Assembly: GCA_026874595.1 (NCBI GenBank)
Contig: CM049309.1
Span: 70,662,926 to 70,726,925 of the forward strand
Direction: 5' to 3'
Source of the DNA: Sipunculus nudus
Lineage: Eukaryota > Annelida > Sipuncula > Golfingiida > Sipunculidae
DNA: 64,000 nucleotides
Of this stretch, positions 12,314 to 23,635 are shown piece after piece. The notes beneath the pieces are model-generated. The model was not told where the DNA came from, did no database searches, and saw only the letters and a program-made list of their open reading frames with translations. Position 1 is the first letter of the stretch. Each line of letters opens with the position of its first letter. Position numbers and translations under genes: made by a program.

Positions 12314-15300
12314 CTGTAAAAATAGAAGTATAGTTATTGGTTTCTAGTGCTGAAAGGTCTGCAGACAAATTTTTTTGTTAAAAAAAAGGTGTTACAATCT
12401 AGGTTTCAAATGAGATATATTACATACCTAGTTAAAATCTCATATGACCATGTAAAAAAGTCCAGTAGTTACTACTAAAAGAATCAAACATTTTGAACAA
12501 ACAAACAAAAGGCTCCTGTTCTCATAAACACACAGGTGCCTCATGTTAATAAGTAAATCTCAAAATACAACTTGCAACTAAATTACATTTCATATTTAGT
12601 AATAATGAAAATAATTCAACATGTAAAATGTGACAATTTAGTGGCAGTTATGCTTGGTAATTAGAATGTAGATGAGGAAATCACATGAAGGAATCTACGA
12701 GTTATTAAACTGGATAAAATCTTACCAACCTTTGCAGCAAATTCCTCAGGAGACATCAATGAATCAGGGAGGATAGGATCACCGATGTAAGTCCTGCAAT
12801 AAAGAGAATTTTATCTACACAATTCAAAGATGATCACTTTATATGAAAATTTATGTACATATGAAATATATAAAACCACAATGACTGCACCGTCTATCTT
12901 TATGAATCACTGACCACTCAGAAATAAAGCAAAGCCAAATCTGTTGGTATCCATATATGTACATCTCATATGAATTAAGTAAAAGAACTTGTATATTACA
13001 GATAAGCAAAGGTGTTGCTTTGCACCACTGAACTGAAATAGGTGCAGTTTAAGTGTTTACATTATAATCTTAGTACTCTATATGGATGGACTTCCGCGAT
13101 TCAAAGGCTACATCAACATCCTTTGCATACTCAAAATTAAATTGTGGAACCTGATTCTTCTTAAAATAAGTAAATTATACAATATTAATGAAGAAGAAAC
13201 AGGTTTATCAATGAACTTCAAGGTACTGTAAATTTTTATGAAAAGTTATGTTAACCATAATATGGAAAAACATATTCTGGAGTCTAACTGAAGCACTGAA
13301 TAAATCATTCCTCCTGCATGCTTGCACTTTTATTTAGTGTTCTATAAAAATTCAAGCAATTAGGTATTTTTTTACTTTACATTGATTCAAAAAATGTAAT
13401 TATATTTAAACAGAGGCAGACAAACTTTCTCATTGATGGACGCATGGACCATCTGTAAATCTCTGGCAGGTCACATTAGTACCATTTCAGCCCTCTGACA
13501 AACACAGTCGCAGACCAGCATCAGAGTGGTTTACATCTTGTATGGAGGGATGCATTATCAGGCTCTAAGAGGATGCAAATATTTTTGTCATTTTTTAAAA
13601 CGGCTTTTTAGCTACACCACAGGTAAGTTGTCACTTAAAATAAACCAGACCAATTGTTAGATATGTTTGTGTACCTGGCATCAACACCAAAAAGGAAAAA
13701 TTCCATTTTTGTCTCAGTATATTGATAAATTGCCATGCATGTTTGTTGAATTTCTGACTGAATGAACACAAGTATGTTCTGCGCTGGTTGCTTGATAATA
13801 ATCCACTTGTTTGCCTAACAGCAATTGACTTGTTACCATAGAGATGGGTTTACACTTTCGTTGGTAGGCTCATATATGTATTCTTTTGTGTTAATCCATC
13901 ACATGTAGCATAATGCTAAGATTTACCTCGGTACTGATGGAAGGCTCTCGGGGTGTGTCCTCACCTATAATTTACCTCATGACTCAAGTATAGCCTAACA
14001 AGCCTACTGAGTTTTCATGTATTCATGGCTAAGGTCATATTTGATAAAAAGAACCGTATTTACTAAATGATGAATCCTATTTTTATATTAAAATAGTTGT
14101 TATTAATAAAACATCTGTATCATTAATAATATATCTATATTTAAAAGGCTTTAAAAATATAATTTGATCTTCTCAGTGATATATTTAAAGACTTAAAATA
14201 ATACTCTGTCAACAACATGGCTCCAAAATCTAGTAGTGTTATTCTATGCAAGACTGTTTTGGATACATCATTGTGCAAGAATATTTAAAGGCCAAACAAT
14301 CAGATCTTGCAGGGTGCCTGTGGCTTTTAGACTGCAGCTGACACCTCTGTATAATAAGTTTAATGAAATAACAACTGTTAAACAATTTTCACAAACCTCA
14401 TGCGGACTGGAAACCCACCATATAATGGAACGCAGGGCAGGCGAGTTTTCTCATACAGTTTCCTGAGATATTCTGTAGAATACACAAATCATTACTACCA
14501 TCATGTGCTAAAAATACACACACAATGTGAACATTGCAAAAATGGCAGAGGAGAAGCCTAGCTAAGCTGAGTGAGGGAAGATGCCTAGAGTGAAATAATT
14601 ACCGGTATAAAAAATAGGTGAGGCTACATCTCTCACTGCAGACCACTGGACTAGATCGGTTTGATGTAAACAACACTTGACATGGGGTCAGAAAATGTGA
14701 ATACAAGCTACCCTTTTTCACCAATTCCTGTCAAATTTTAGATTTTATTAGCTTATAACCTTATCTGTCCATCATGTGAAAATAAAACCAAATATTCTTA
14801 AGTAAAAAAAATTGCCATGATCAAAGTTGGGCAAAATTTAAGGTAATGATTTTACATTTTTGCTAATAACTCCATACTACAGCTCAGACTAAAGCTCATA
14901 TGACTTATAGTCAGCTGAGATAATTAACACTATTTCGTAATATTTTAGATAAATTTTGTCCAAATGATTGAGTTCAAGGGAGAAACATATTATTTACTCA
15001 GACTACTTCAGGGCCATAAATTTTTACACTTTCTTGTATCAGAAATTTTCATATTAAAAGTGCATGGATAAAGGTGTGGTATACACTGTAGGCTGTATGC
15101 ACTCACTTTGTCCTATTTGAACGGCTCTGAAAGCTTCCCGGCAATTCTGTGTAAATACTGGAAATATAGGCTGTAACACAGAAGACAAGGATAAAACACC
15201 AAAACCTTCAGGAGGAAACTTCATCCATTTCCTCTACACAAATCAAACAAAAACCAAAATGTACCAGAAAATGTGCCTGTTAAGACTCCAGATGTTCCCT

Positions 15301-18300
15301 TCAAGCTATGCACAGAAATAACCCGCAATCAACTAAAATTCTATGTTTATTTCTTGTAATGCTGGCCATAGGAATAGATTAACTGTATGTGGTAGCTTCT
15401 CTTACATAAATAAATGTAACATCACAATCATTCAACAATGAAGAAATATGAGGTGACGCCTAACATGTGATGATTATTATTAAGAGTGTTATACCCTGCA
15501 TGTCATATGGTTAATGTGCATAATATCTTATTTTTGTTGATGTATCCGTCCTTACTCTTTATGGTTGAGGACTTGGTGGCCATATTTGCCCTAAACTGTG
15601 TTTATGTGCACTGAAATTTAGAATGATGCATTTCTAAATTAAAGCGTGAACTTTTAAAAGAGAATTTTAATGAGCAAGTTTAACAGTGCTTGACCTGATA
15701 TAAGAAATATTTTAACAAATTCCTTTCAAAATCACTTCATATTTTAATTGATAATTGAAACATTTTTTAATAGCAAAGCTCAAGAAAGGTAAAGAAAGAT
15801 ATAATATAATGTATAAAATATAATATACAATATGAAGTAGTGATAAATGTAGTGATATCATTCATAAACTAATATACTTATAATATACTTACAACTTTGG
15901 CCCCTAGTGCAACTTTAGCAAATCCAACTCTTCTGTTCCACAGCAGATGGTAATATTCATCACTAAAGAAGCCCTCTCTCATGCCCCCTGAAACCATCAC
16001 ACACCATAACAGGCCGAGTTAGACTGTTAGACTCTGAGCAACCCTCATTTTGTTCAAACGTGACAATACAAAAATACACCCTCTTGAGAATAATAATTTT
16101 CAAATAATGTAACAAAGATATGAAGTGACTTGTGTTATAGCAGTGAAAAAAATAGAACTTATCACAGGAGTTAATTCCTGTAGGAAAAGATTTCTACATC
16201 AGAAGGGAACTCAGAGCATAACCCCTGCAAAGACACTACAACATTACTGTATCCAGCTCAACATCAGAAATTCAGAATTACAAATTTGTAGGTAATCAAC
16301 TGCACAAATATTGCATAAATCAACTGGCAAACAAACTAACAAACAGGGGTGAAAACATAACCTCCTTTCCAGAGGTAAATACTGTACATTACCTGGAGCT
16401 ACTGCCAGCATCTGTCCTTCCTTCATGATTTCTATCCCTTTTGAAACGGTCCCTGGTATCACTCCAAATGTTTCCATTAGGGTACTCCAGCCTAAAAAAG
16501 ACAATAACATACCTAACTTGTGCATAAGAAGATACCGTGGTTGGCTGAATATTAATCTGGTCAAAATTTATGACATTAGTAAAATTTATTCCCACTTAGA
16601 AAGTAACCTACAATAATACATTGCAGACCTATATGCAGTACATATTGCATATCATTACAAAGTATAATGTCACTGAAGGGAAATGATATAAAGTTTATGC
16701 CAAAAGAGAACAAGAGGCCCTGGGACCATGATGCTCAGCTGAATTTGACATAAGACAATGCATGTATTAGTTATCGAGTTATTAGTGTATGTATGAAATT
16801 TCACTCCAGCTGGAATAAAAATAGTGAAATTAAACAAGTGTCAGTGATATTTCTGTAGGACTGATTATTAATTAAAATAAAAAAATGTATTTTTTATTGT
16901 TTTTTCTTTATAATTTATTCATTACATATATTTGTTAAAATATTTAACAAAACTGAATATCAAGCACGGCAAAATGTGCAATAAATGTAATATTATAATC
17001 TATACTTTGATCGCAAGATCTGGGTTTGATGTTTTAATGACAAATTTAAAACCAAAATCTTTGTATATATTTTACAACAGTGGAATATTTTGTGGTACTG
17101 TGTGGATCACCACCTGTGTATTGTTTTTTTTTAGAATATAAACCAAATTGTGCAGGGTGGGGTGAGCTCATTTAAAGAATTTTGCTGGGCGAGGATGGCT
17201 GAGGGCTGACATTAGCTGATTGGTTAACTTGTAAGGGCTTTGATAATGACCTGAGCATAGGATCCTATGTGCCACACATACACATGACCTCCTGTTCAGG
17301 AACCTACAGGATAGTACAGGCTAAAACAGCTGTATAATCCAATTCAACTGGAAATCATCCATGCATTACTTACATCTGAAAATTTCAAAGGGTAAAAAAC
17401 AGCCCTGTGACTACATGACCCAAGTCACTACAGTTGTTTTATATATCTTAGTCATAAATTTGGGCAAATTTGGTTTTATGCAAATAGCTGATTTCAGCTG
17501 GCAGTTAAAACCAGTTTATAATCCTGATGCTTTGGCCTCTGTCCACTGCCTAGATCTTGCAAACCTTGCTTGTAACAGAAAGTGAAGATTCACATTGGGG
17601 ATTATTTTCACTGACTAAAGTGAATAAAATAACTATCATTTCTAAATTTATTAATTAATGCTTGTATTTAAGACAACTTCTGATTTATTACAATTACTAC
17701 CTCTTGTTAAAATACAATATATTTTGATAATTCAATCTGCAAGTTCTGCCCGGCAGAAAGACAATTCTGTCTGGCAGAATGGTTTCCTGCCTTATTTCTA
17801 CCACTGGCAGGGCAGAAAAGCCCCACAGAAAACCAACCCTGGTATATAGGTCACTGTGACCTAATTTCTTGTTATTGTCCTTATTTCCAAGAATATTTGT
17901 CACAGTGGCCTAATTTAAGACAATGAACAAGATTTTATCTGGACTATCCTAGATGATACATAAAAGTTTCTAGGCTACTGGTACAATTTGTCCCAAACTG
18001 ACTTTCAGGGTGCCAAATTATGTTATTTCCCGTTGCTAACAGAATATAGGTCAGTGACTTAATTTCAGGTTTCCAAGAAGTTTTGTACAAAAAACACCCT
18101 GGATGTAAAGTAAAAGTTTCTAGGTCAAATAGTTATCATTTGTGCCATGTTATGGTCCAGTCAGACAACTGACAAAGGATACTTGCTATGGCTCAGAAGT
18201 TCAGTCAGTTGAGTGAAATTTTAACTAGGTTTTTATACAGATTATGGTTCTATTCTTGTATAAAAAAAAGTTACTAATGCAGTCTATAAACAAAGTGACC

Positions 18301-19480
18301 CACCTTACTCCTACCCCGTTCCCAATAATGCTTGTTTTACTTATATCTCCTGTTGGCAATATAATTAGCTTACCTGGGATTCTGAAAAGAATGCGATCCC
18401 CAATAGCACTGATGACTCTCTTCTTTTCTAACACTGTTCGAGATATCAGGTAATACAAGTCAATAGGAATAGCTCCATGGTAATATACTAGCAATGCTCC
18501 TCCCTTCTCTGGTAATTTGTCCAATCCTACTACATCATAACCTGAAATGCAAAAATCCATGTTATAAACTATTAACCTATTTTAAGTCATTTATCATTGA
18601 TCCAGTTGTAACTGATATAAGCTATGTCTGAAATTGTAGTTGCATATAACATCTACAGAAAACATGCTTTCAATTGTATATGTTTGTAAATAGTTCTATT
18701 TTGTAATAACTTGATTAAGTTCATTTAACATGACTTTATATGCACCAACGATAACGTTTAGGAATGTCATGAATGACATTCATATTTGGTGCAATATGAT
18801 ATGCAAATTCAACATTGCTAATAAAAGTATAAAAATGTAGCGGACAGAGATCTGAATATAAAACATAGAAATGAATTTCTGTGCTTAATTCCTATCTGTG
18901 AGTTTGCCTTGTACATACAAGCTTTAAATACAGAAAACCCACTCATAAGAGTCATCCAATATTATATAAAATTTGCCATCATATTTCTGAGTCTGTGTAA
19001 TAGAAGACAATTTCTGTAAAAACAACTCCTATAAAATTCTACAGAAGTTACCCACTGCTGTCAAGAGACAACACTAAACAAAGCAAAAATCTGATTATAT
19101 GTGGTTAATTCTTGTTGAGAAAAATCATAATATCAACCATGCCATATCCTGCCATGTGCATCCCATAAAGACGCTATTCCATTTCGAGCCGCTGTCCACA
19201 TATCCTTTCTGTATGCTTCCATGAAATGGCTCCTCAGACGATACAGTTGTAAGATGAACGCCGATACGTACAGGAACAATGCAATGACAATAGGGATAAG
19301 GAAAGTGACCACCAGGGGATAAAACAACCACAAGAGCCAGCTGAGGTAGTGAACGTCTATTAAATGAAAACAGTCACACAGGTATGACAGGTTTGAGCAC
19401 AGCCCTGACAGGAGCCTGGTGAGAAGTCCAGAGTACTCCTCTGATCCTGCAGCGAATGTGTTGTTACCAGCATCATCCAT
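12206..19480 (-). CDS. TMEM68: TMEM68-like acyltransferase, complete gene of 8 coding exons
   Basis: Coding segments: 19480-19138, 18541-18374, 16491-16393, 15987-15893, 15170-15107, 14472-14397, 12793-12730, 12313-12206. Joined they give 338 residues with no stop and matching phases at all seven junctions, close to the length I recall for the vertebrate protein (about 324). Seen: two hydrophobic segments at residues ~45-80, an acyltransferase motif YYHGAIPID (His136, Asp142), the RILFRIPG and AVAPGGMREG blocks, VFTQN, LYGGFPV and the C-terminal EALINKYQKRPGNI block. The order and wording match TMEM68 throughout. Known: TMEM68 (DIESL) is an ER membrane glycerolipid acyltransferase that makes triacylglycerol independently of DGAT1/2. 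Inferred: same role here. Two introns use unusual GTTG donors (after exons 1 and 7). The gene is intact and seems functional. Confidence 0.95.
12730..12793 (-). CDS. TMEM68: TMEM68 coding exon 7
   Basis: 64 bp, acceptor attgcag, phase 2 in and 0 out. Encodes TYIGDPILPDSLMSPEEFAA then K. The donor must be gttggt at 12729: the more consensus-looking gtaag four bases further would shift the frame and hit a stop at once in exon 8. Confidence 0.9.
13610..13985. repeat. Dispersed repeat, copy in TMEM68 intron 6
   Basis: Shares diverged sequence in the same order with 20215-20510: 'aataaaccaga', 'aattgtta', 'catgtttgtt', 'tgattgaca/caattgact' and 'ccag/acca' blocks. No ends or coding capacity recognised. 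Probably an old non-autonomous transposon. Confidence 0.5.
14397..14472 (-). CDS. TMEM68: TMEM68 coding exon 6
   Basis: 76 bp, acceptor ttctacag, donor gtttgt, phase 1 in and 2 out. Encodes KYLRKLYEKTRLPCVPLYGG then FPVRM. The LYGGFPV block is diagnostic (human MYGGFPVKLRTYLGDPI). Confidence 0.93.
14755..14925 (-). mobile_element. H1 fragment in TMEM68 intron 5/6 region
   Basis: Lies at 14755-14925, in intron 5. The minus-strand 5' signature (CAGCTGACTATAAGTCATATGAGCT) is followed by the 'caaagttgggcaaaattta' block seen in reverse complement at 61235 and 61910 in H1 copy 1g. Truncated. Confidence 0.55.
15107..15170 (-). CDS. TMEM68: TMEM68 coding exon 5
   Basis: 64 bp, acceptor gttacag, donor gtgagt, phase 0 in and 1 out. 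Encodes PIFPVFTQNCREAFRAVQIG plus Q, matching vertebrate PIIPMFTQNIREGF. This is acyltransferase motif IV, with the usual proline-rich start. Confidence 0.92.
15893..15987 (-). CDS. TMEM68: TMEM68 coding exon 4 (found by homology, too short for ORF calling)
   Basis: 95 bp with acceptor tttcag and donor gtaagt; phase 1 in, phase 0 out. Encodes GGMREGFFSDEYYHLLWNRR then VGFAKVALGAKV, aligned with the vertebrate GGVREALISDE...WGHRRGFAQVAIDAKV stretch. Confidence 0.93.
16393..16491 (-). CDS. TMEM68: TMEM68 coding exon 3
   Basis: 99 bp, phase 1 to phase 1, acceptor after a T-run (ttttttag) and donor gtaatg. Encodes WSTLMETFGVIPG, TVSKGIEIMKEGQ and MLAVAPG. The last part corresponds to the LLAISPGG block of acyltransferase motif III. 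Confidence 0.93.
16711..18217 (-). mobile_element. H1 element copy 1c inside TMEM68 intron 2
   Basis: Minus-strand 3' end at 16711 (CAGCTGAGCATCATGG, stem GGTCCCAGGGCC, CTTG) and degenerate 5' hairpin at ~18180-18217 (CTCAACTGACTGAACTTCTGAGCC). It fills about four fifths of intron 2 (16492-18373). H1-type units with 'gacctaatttcaggtttccaag' appear at 17850-18130. A palindromic 'ttctgcccggcagaa' patch lies at 17745. No ORF. Confidence 0.6.
18374..18541 (-). CDS. TMEM68: TMEM68 coding exon 2 (catalytic motif)
   Basis: 168 bp, phase 1 in and phase 1 out, acceptor tttcag and donor gtaagc. It encodes YDVVGLDKLPEKGGALLVYY followed by HGAIPID, the histidine/aspartate motif I of the glycerol-phosphate acyltransferase superfamily in the spacing typical of TMEM68, and ends in RILFRIP. 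Confidence 0.95.
19138..19480 (-). CDS. TMEM68: TMEM68 coding exon 1 (start, membrane anchor)
   Basis: Residues 1-114 plus one base of the next codon. It starts with ATG (MDDAGNNTF) and holds the hydrophobic stretch YLSWLLWLFYPLVVTFLIPI to LQLY, expected to span or enter the ER membrane twice, then the conserved SLWDAHGRIWHG block. The donor is gttgat, weak but forced by frame: G + GT TAT gives GYDVVG, as in the vertebrate protein. Upstream, an acceptor-like tract (gatttcag, ending at 19520) suggests that the exon begins at about 19519 in the 5' UTR. That leader holds a five-codon upstream ORF (MADSA, stop) just before the start codon. Confidence 0.93.
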
Positions 19481-19519
19481 CTTTGGTTATGCAGAGTCAG
19501 CCATCACCTGATTACCTGA

Positions 19520-20910
19520 AATCATACAACAGTAATAAATACCATTTACCCCAGCAATTTAGTAAAGCAAGTGGGTAACATGAGTATAACCCTTTATTTG
19601 CTTAAAAGTTGTTTTGTGTATACTATAAAGTTCCATTTAAATGTTATTTTAAAATCATTGTAAAAGTCATAATCGATTCAATACATATTAAAAATCTGCA
19701 TATTTGACACATCAGTTTTGCATACTCTTATTAATTAATAGTCTGATAGAACTTGTTCATCTAATATATTTCTGCTCTACTGACCATGTTTTCTTTCAGC
19801 ATGTTCTGACCTGCATGTGTGTTCATGAACATATTTCTAGCTGTAATATAAATTATTTGAAAAATATTAACTTGAAAAAAAAGACCTATGTATTCATGTT
19901 TTGTTGCACAACCCCCATTCAGTTAAGTACCTTGAATGAATGGTGTAAACTCAAACTAGGCCATAAATAATTCATTCAGTTAATGCTGACAATATGTCAT
20001 ACCTTGACTGGTTTCCTTTGTACTATAACATAAATTTTACAAATTTATGTAGGCTCAGGAAGTCACTACAGCAAGGGAGTTGAGAAAGATGAAAGGGGAA
20101 CCATGCAGCCTGGGTTCTCTTCAGTTTACTAAATATGTGATTGGATGATCATAGAGCTGATAACTCCCTTGAAAATCTTGATGATGGGAAAAACCAAATT
20201 TACCTTTTTTGTATGGCTTCACTGCTTGAAGGTATAATATGACTTAGAATAAACCAGACAAATTGTTAAATCAGGTATTTTTCTGGCTAACAACACCCAA
20301 CATGTTCAAGAAAGATTCTTGAATAACTCAACATATTGGTTAATCTCCCTGCATGTTTGTTATGACTGCAAACAAACATGTATTCTACAGGTCATGTGAT
20401 TGACAGCCAAGTTGTGCGAGGGGTAGGAAATGACACCAGTCACCACTTAGACAATAATTACACTTGTATCCTCAGCCACAGCTGCTGACATTATCATAAG
20501 TATCATGAACTAAAGTATGCCCAATAGGTTCAATTAGATTTTTAGAATGTTTATCATGTTAGTCTTTTGTTTTTTACGGCAATAACAGTCATTACAGTAT
20601 TTCACATTTAAAACACCACAATAGTTTCTGAATAGCATTAAAGAATTAAAAAAAGTGAAACCTTGTTGTGTTGAACTTGGTTAAGTTGAAATTCCCACAT
20701 GTGTCAAAGTCAAATGTGGAGTCCCTGCAAAAACAGTTTAAACCTTACTAATTTTACTCCTTTTGTGTCAAACTTGGATGTGTCAAAAAACCTAATGTGT
20801 AGAGGTGTTTTGTTGGTCCCCAGCTAGTATTGCTATCACATAACTATCACTTCTTTCACTCAAAGTCATGTCGCTTGAATGTTTTGATAACAGTTGTGCA
20901 TCACCTGTCA
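19520..20910. other. Gene-free upstream region of TMEM68
   Basis: No coding exon seen. It should contain the first (5' UTR) intron or promoter of TMEM68 and one dispersed repeat copy. I cannot place the transcription start. Confidence 0.4.
20215..20510. repeat. Dispersed repeat, copy upstream of TMEM68
   Basis: Second copy of the intron 6 repeat. The best conserved block is acttagaataaaccagac against acttaaaataaaccagac. Orientation is the same in both. Confidence 0.5.
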
Positions 20911-20911
20911 A

Positions 20912-22107
20912 CAGGGTTGGGCAGCATATTCTCATGTAATATTCCAGTGGAATATTCTGGAATTTTCCGGCATGGAAAAATCTCTGAAAATGGTATTTTC
21001 TGGAATTTTCTGGCAAAATCTATGAATTGTGAAGGTTGGTCCTCCCCCCTAAAACAGCAACAGTTGAGTTAATGAATTTTTATTTGTGACAAACACATAG
21101 AGCAAATACTGTGTCATGCATAAAAACAATACTGCATATCTGAATTGTATACTGAATGTTATATATTGAATATTGAATTCTGTAACACACGAAACAACAC
21201 CCCATGATCAAGTAATCACCTGCAAAAATAATACATCAGTTGCTTATATTATGTACTGATGCTATCAATTTTGAAGTCCAGATTATCTTATATTAAACAA
21301 GGAGCTTTACCAATCAATCTCATGTACCTCTAAGACATCAGTAACAGGTAACCATCTTGGCTGCCATCAGATGTCTAATCTGTTCCGTAGGTTTGATTGC
21401 AAATATCCAAAGTAACAAATACCCTTTCAAGGGAGGCTGAACTGGCAGGCATCTTCAACAGTCTCCAAGCTATCTGACACAAGGCAGGAAAAACTTTTCC
21501 TGTTTTCTCAACACACAACCAACCGACAGTGGGCTTAATGCTGTTTATAACAGTCTCTGTTGTCAGGGTTGTAGGCCTGAGTCCCACAGCATCAAAGGAA
21601 AAACTGAGCAGCTCAGGCATTATGTCAGGGTATGTTTGTTGGATCTTCTTTTGGGCTGTGGCAGTCTGTTCAGCAGTAGTTTCTTTCCTCTATAAGCAGG
21701 ATGAAGTAGGTTTGCAAGGAAATGTGCAGGTGTCATTACTTGATCAAAACACTTTTGTAACTTTGAGTGGTGATGCTGTAGGTCTGGAAATTCCAGTATC
21801 CGAGTCACACCTCACTGGCATCTACTATTGTGGCTTCACTAGACTGCAGTGTGTTCAGGGCTCTTGTGGTGTGAAACATGTTTTGTGAGAGTAGTGTTCA
21901 AATCAAAGGCCCTTTGATCTCAAACTATGAAGGGCCAGGGCAATTCACACTATGAAACTGGGATGCTATATACAAACTTAATTTAAAAGCAGAGTTGCCA
22001 GATTATGCCAGGTAATACCAGAAATTTCCACATTTTGCCAGAAATTCCAGAAAATGCCACTGGGATGGCTAAATCTAGAAAATGCCAGTGGCATTTTCCT
22101 AACCCTG
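20912..22107 (-). mobile_element. hAT transposon with degenerate transposase (1196 bp)
   Basis: Terminal inverted repeats CAGGGTTGGG (left) and CAGGGTTAGG (reverse complement of the right end). Perfect 8-bp target duplication CCTGTCAA at 20904-20911 and 22108-22115, the hallmark size of the hAT superfamily. Subterminal regions carry 'tattctggaattttc' type repeats. Contains a minus-strand transposase C-terminus remnant. The full transposase is absent, so it is an internally deleted copy. Confidence 0.9.
21375..21808 (-). pseudogene. hAT transposase C-terminal fragment, frameshifted
   Basis: Two minus-strand reading frames carry consecutive family blocks: 21808-21620 with FDQVMTPAHFLANLLHPAYR then GKKL, and 21620-21375 with FPALCQIAWRLLKMPASSAS then LERVF, the classic hAT dimerisation motif. 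A frameshift between them and the missing N-terminal half show that it is dead. Confidence 0.85.
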
Positions 22108-22599
22108 CCTGTCAATTGTGATTGGGCCATGATGATGAGTTATGTGTTAATAATACCGGCAAGGATCTTACTCATCAAGAGCATTGGTTTACACACCTGG
22201 TCTGTTGTCCACCTGTTTGGTCAATTAGTCACTCATGATCATGTATTTCTTCTCTTGCCAATAAAGCATTTATTCAAAATGAGAAGTTATTAATAACCAA
22301 ACAAAATGGAATTCTTATCTTTGATGGGTCTAGGATAAACATACAGGCATCCATATAAACCATGAGAGATTCACCGTGAGATGTGCTGCAAGCTGTAGTA
22401 GCTACTACAGTAGTCAAGAGGGCCCAGATGACTGCTTCAAATTCCTGTCAAGAATTCTTCTTTTTTTTAAGAAGATCTGATGTGTTGAACTGAAAATGAT
22501 CTTAGCCATTCATGTGATGATTTGTGTGCTTTAATACATGTATGTGCTCTTATTTCACTTTCATGATTTACCCAATCCTATTTTTGGTGGTCCTTAATA

Positions 22600-22727
22600 A
22601 TCACAAATTTTATAAATTTATTTATTAATAATAAAAAAGCACATAAGTACTACTTATGTGCTTGTTTATTATTAATAAATATATTATTATTTTTTATTAA
22701 TAAATAATTTATTAAAAAATTTGTGAT
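22600..22727. repeat. 128-bp perfect-ended inverted repeat (hairpin, MITE-like)
   Basis: Begins ATCACAAATTTT and ends with its reverse complement. The centre is GCACATAAGTA-CTACTTATGTGC, with AATAATAAA / TTTATTATT arms between. Almost the whole segment folds back on itself. A target duplication could not be defined in the A/T-rich flanks. Confidence 0.8.
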
Positions 22728-23491
22728 GTTCTTTCAAGCACACATTTGTGGTAACTTTATAATATCCTGGCTGTATATATATATGTGCAGTATTTATGGA
22801 TGATAATGAAGGCTGAAAAAGGTTGAATATTTATGAATATCGGTTATCACGAACTCTGGTTTGTGTCGAGGTAAATTCTCCCCGAGTCCCTTCGACACAA
22901 CGAGGTTTTACTGTATATAATAATAATTTTAGAGTATCCACTAACTAAATAACTATTATCTCTGATAAGTGATATTGAATTTAAAGATATGTGCATTCTG
23001 ATATGCATAGACCATAGTTTGCTTTTGGGTTCAGACCAAGACTCCAGGAGTCTGAGAAGTGAGAATCTGAGATGTGCATTATAATTTATTTACAATACAA
23101 GATATGTTATTATTGAATATGTTCAACGAAATCAGACTTGGAGATATTCATATTGCTTAAGATATTTCATATTTTAAGAACAACATTTGCCATGCAGAAG
23201 AGAGGTCACTTTGTATGTATTTCTGGGTGGATTACAATAATTAGGCACATAAAAACATACCATACTTGACAACCCTGTGACAGCCCTCTGAACTTAGTGC
23301 ACCTGTACCTGAAAATAGTCTCATCTCAGATCTTAGATCAGCACTATATAATTGTATGGAAACCCGCTCCAATATATGCAACCAAACTGCCACAAATATA
23401 CTGAAGCTGATATTGTTATTTGATAAGAAGGCTGAAGTATGCAAATATTGGGTTTTCACTTAATATGCAAATAATAGGTTTGAGAGTATAA

Positions 23492-23510
23492 TCCAATATG
23501 GCGGCCTCCT
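23492..23510 (+). promoter_or_regulatory. YY1-like core promoter motif between divergent genes
   Basis: The sequence CCAATATGGCGGCC fits the YY1 consensus (AANATGGCGGC) often found just downstream of transcription starts of housekeeping genes. It precedes the candidate exon at 23582 and lies upstream of TMEM68 on the other strand. Its role as a promoter is an inference. Confidence 0.35.
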
Positions 23511-23581
23511 GTGAGTTTTGAAGTTTAGTGGCAATTGTTTACACACAAATAAATGTTTATGGATGTTACCTAACCAGATGG

Positions 23582-23635
23582 ATGGCGATATTACAATTTC
23601 ATGATGAAATGGAAGAAGATGTGCGCAGAAAACAG
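23582..23635 (+). CDS. Possible first coding exon of an unrecognised plus-strand gene
   Basis: Begins with the first in-frame ATG and reads MAILQFHDEMEEDVRRKQ, then a strong consensus donor (CAG, then gtatgt). It lies about 80 bases downstream of a YY1-like motif and is divergent from TMEM68. The acidic-basic composition is protein-like but too short to identify. In vertebrates TMEM68 is head-to-head with TGS1, but these residues do not match the TGS1 N-terminus I know. I could not find the next exon, so it may lie far downstream. Confidence 0.35.

Noticed and set aside
23582..23635. TGS1 first exon, by analogy with vertebrate gene order
   Set aside because: The 18 residues do not resemble the TGS1 N-terminus. 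Left as an unidentified candidate exon.
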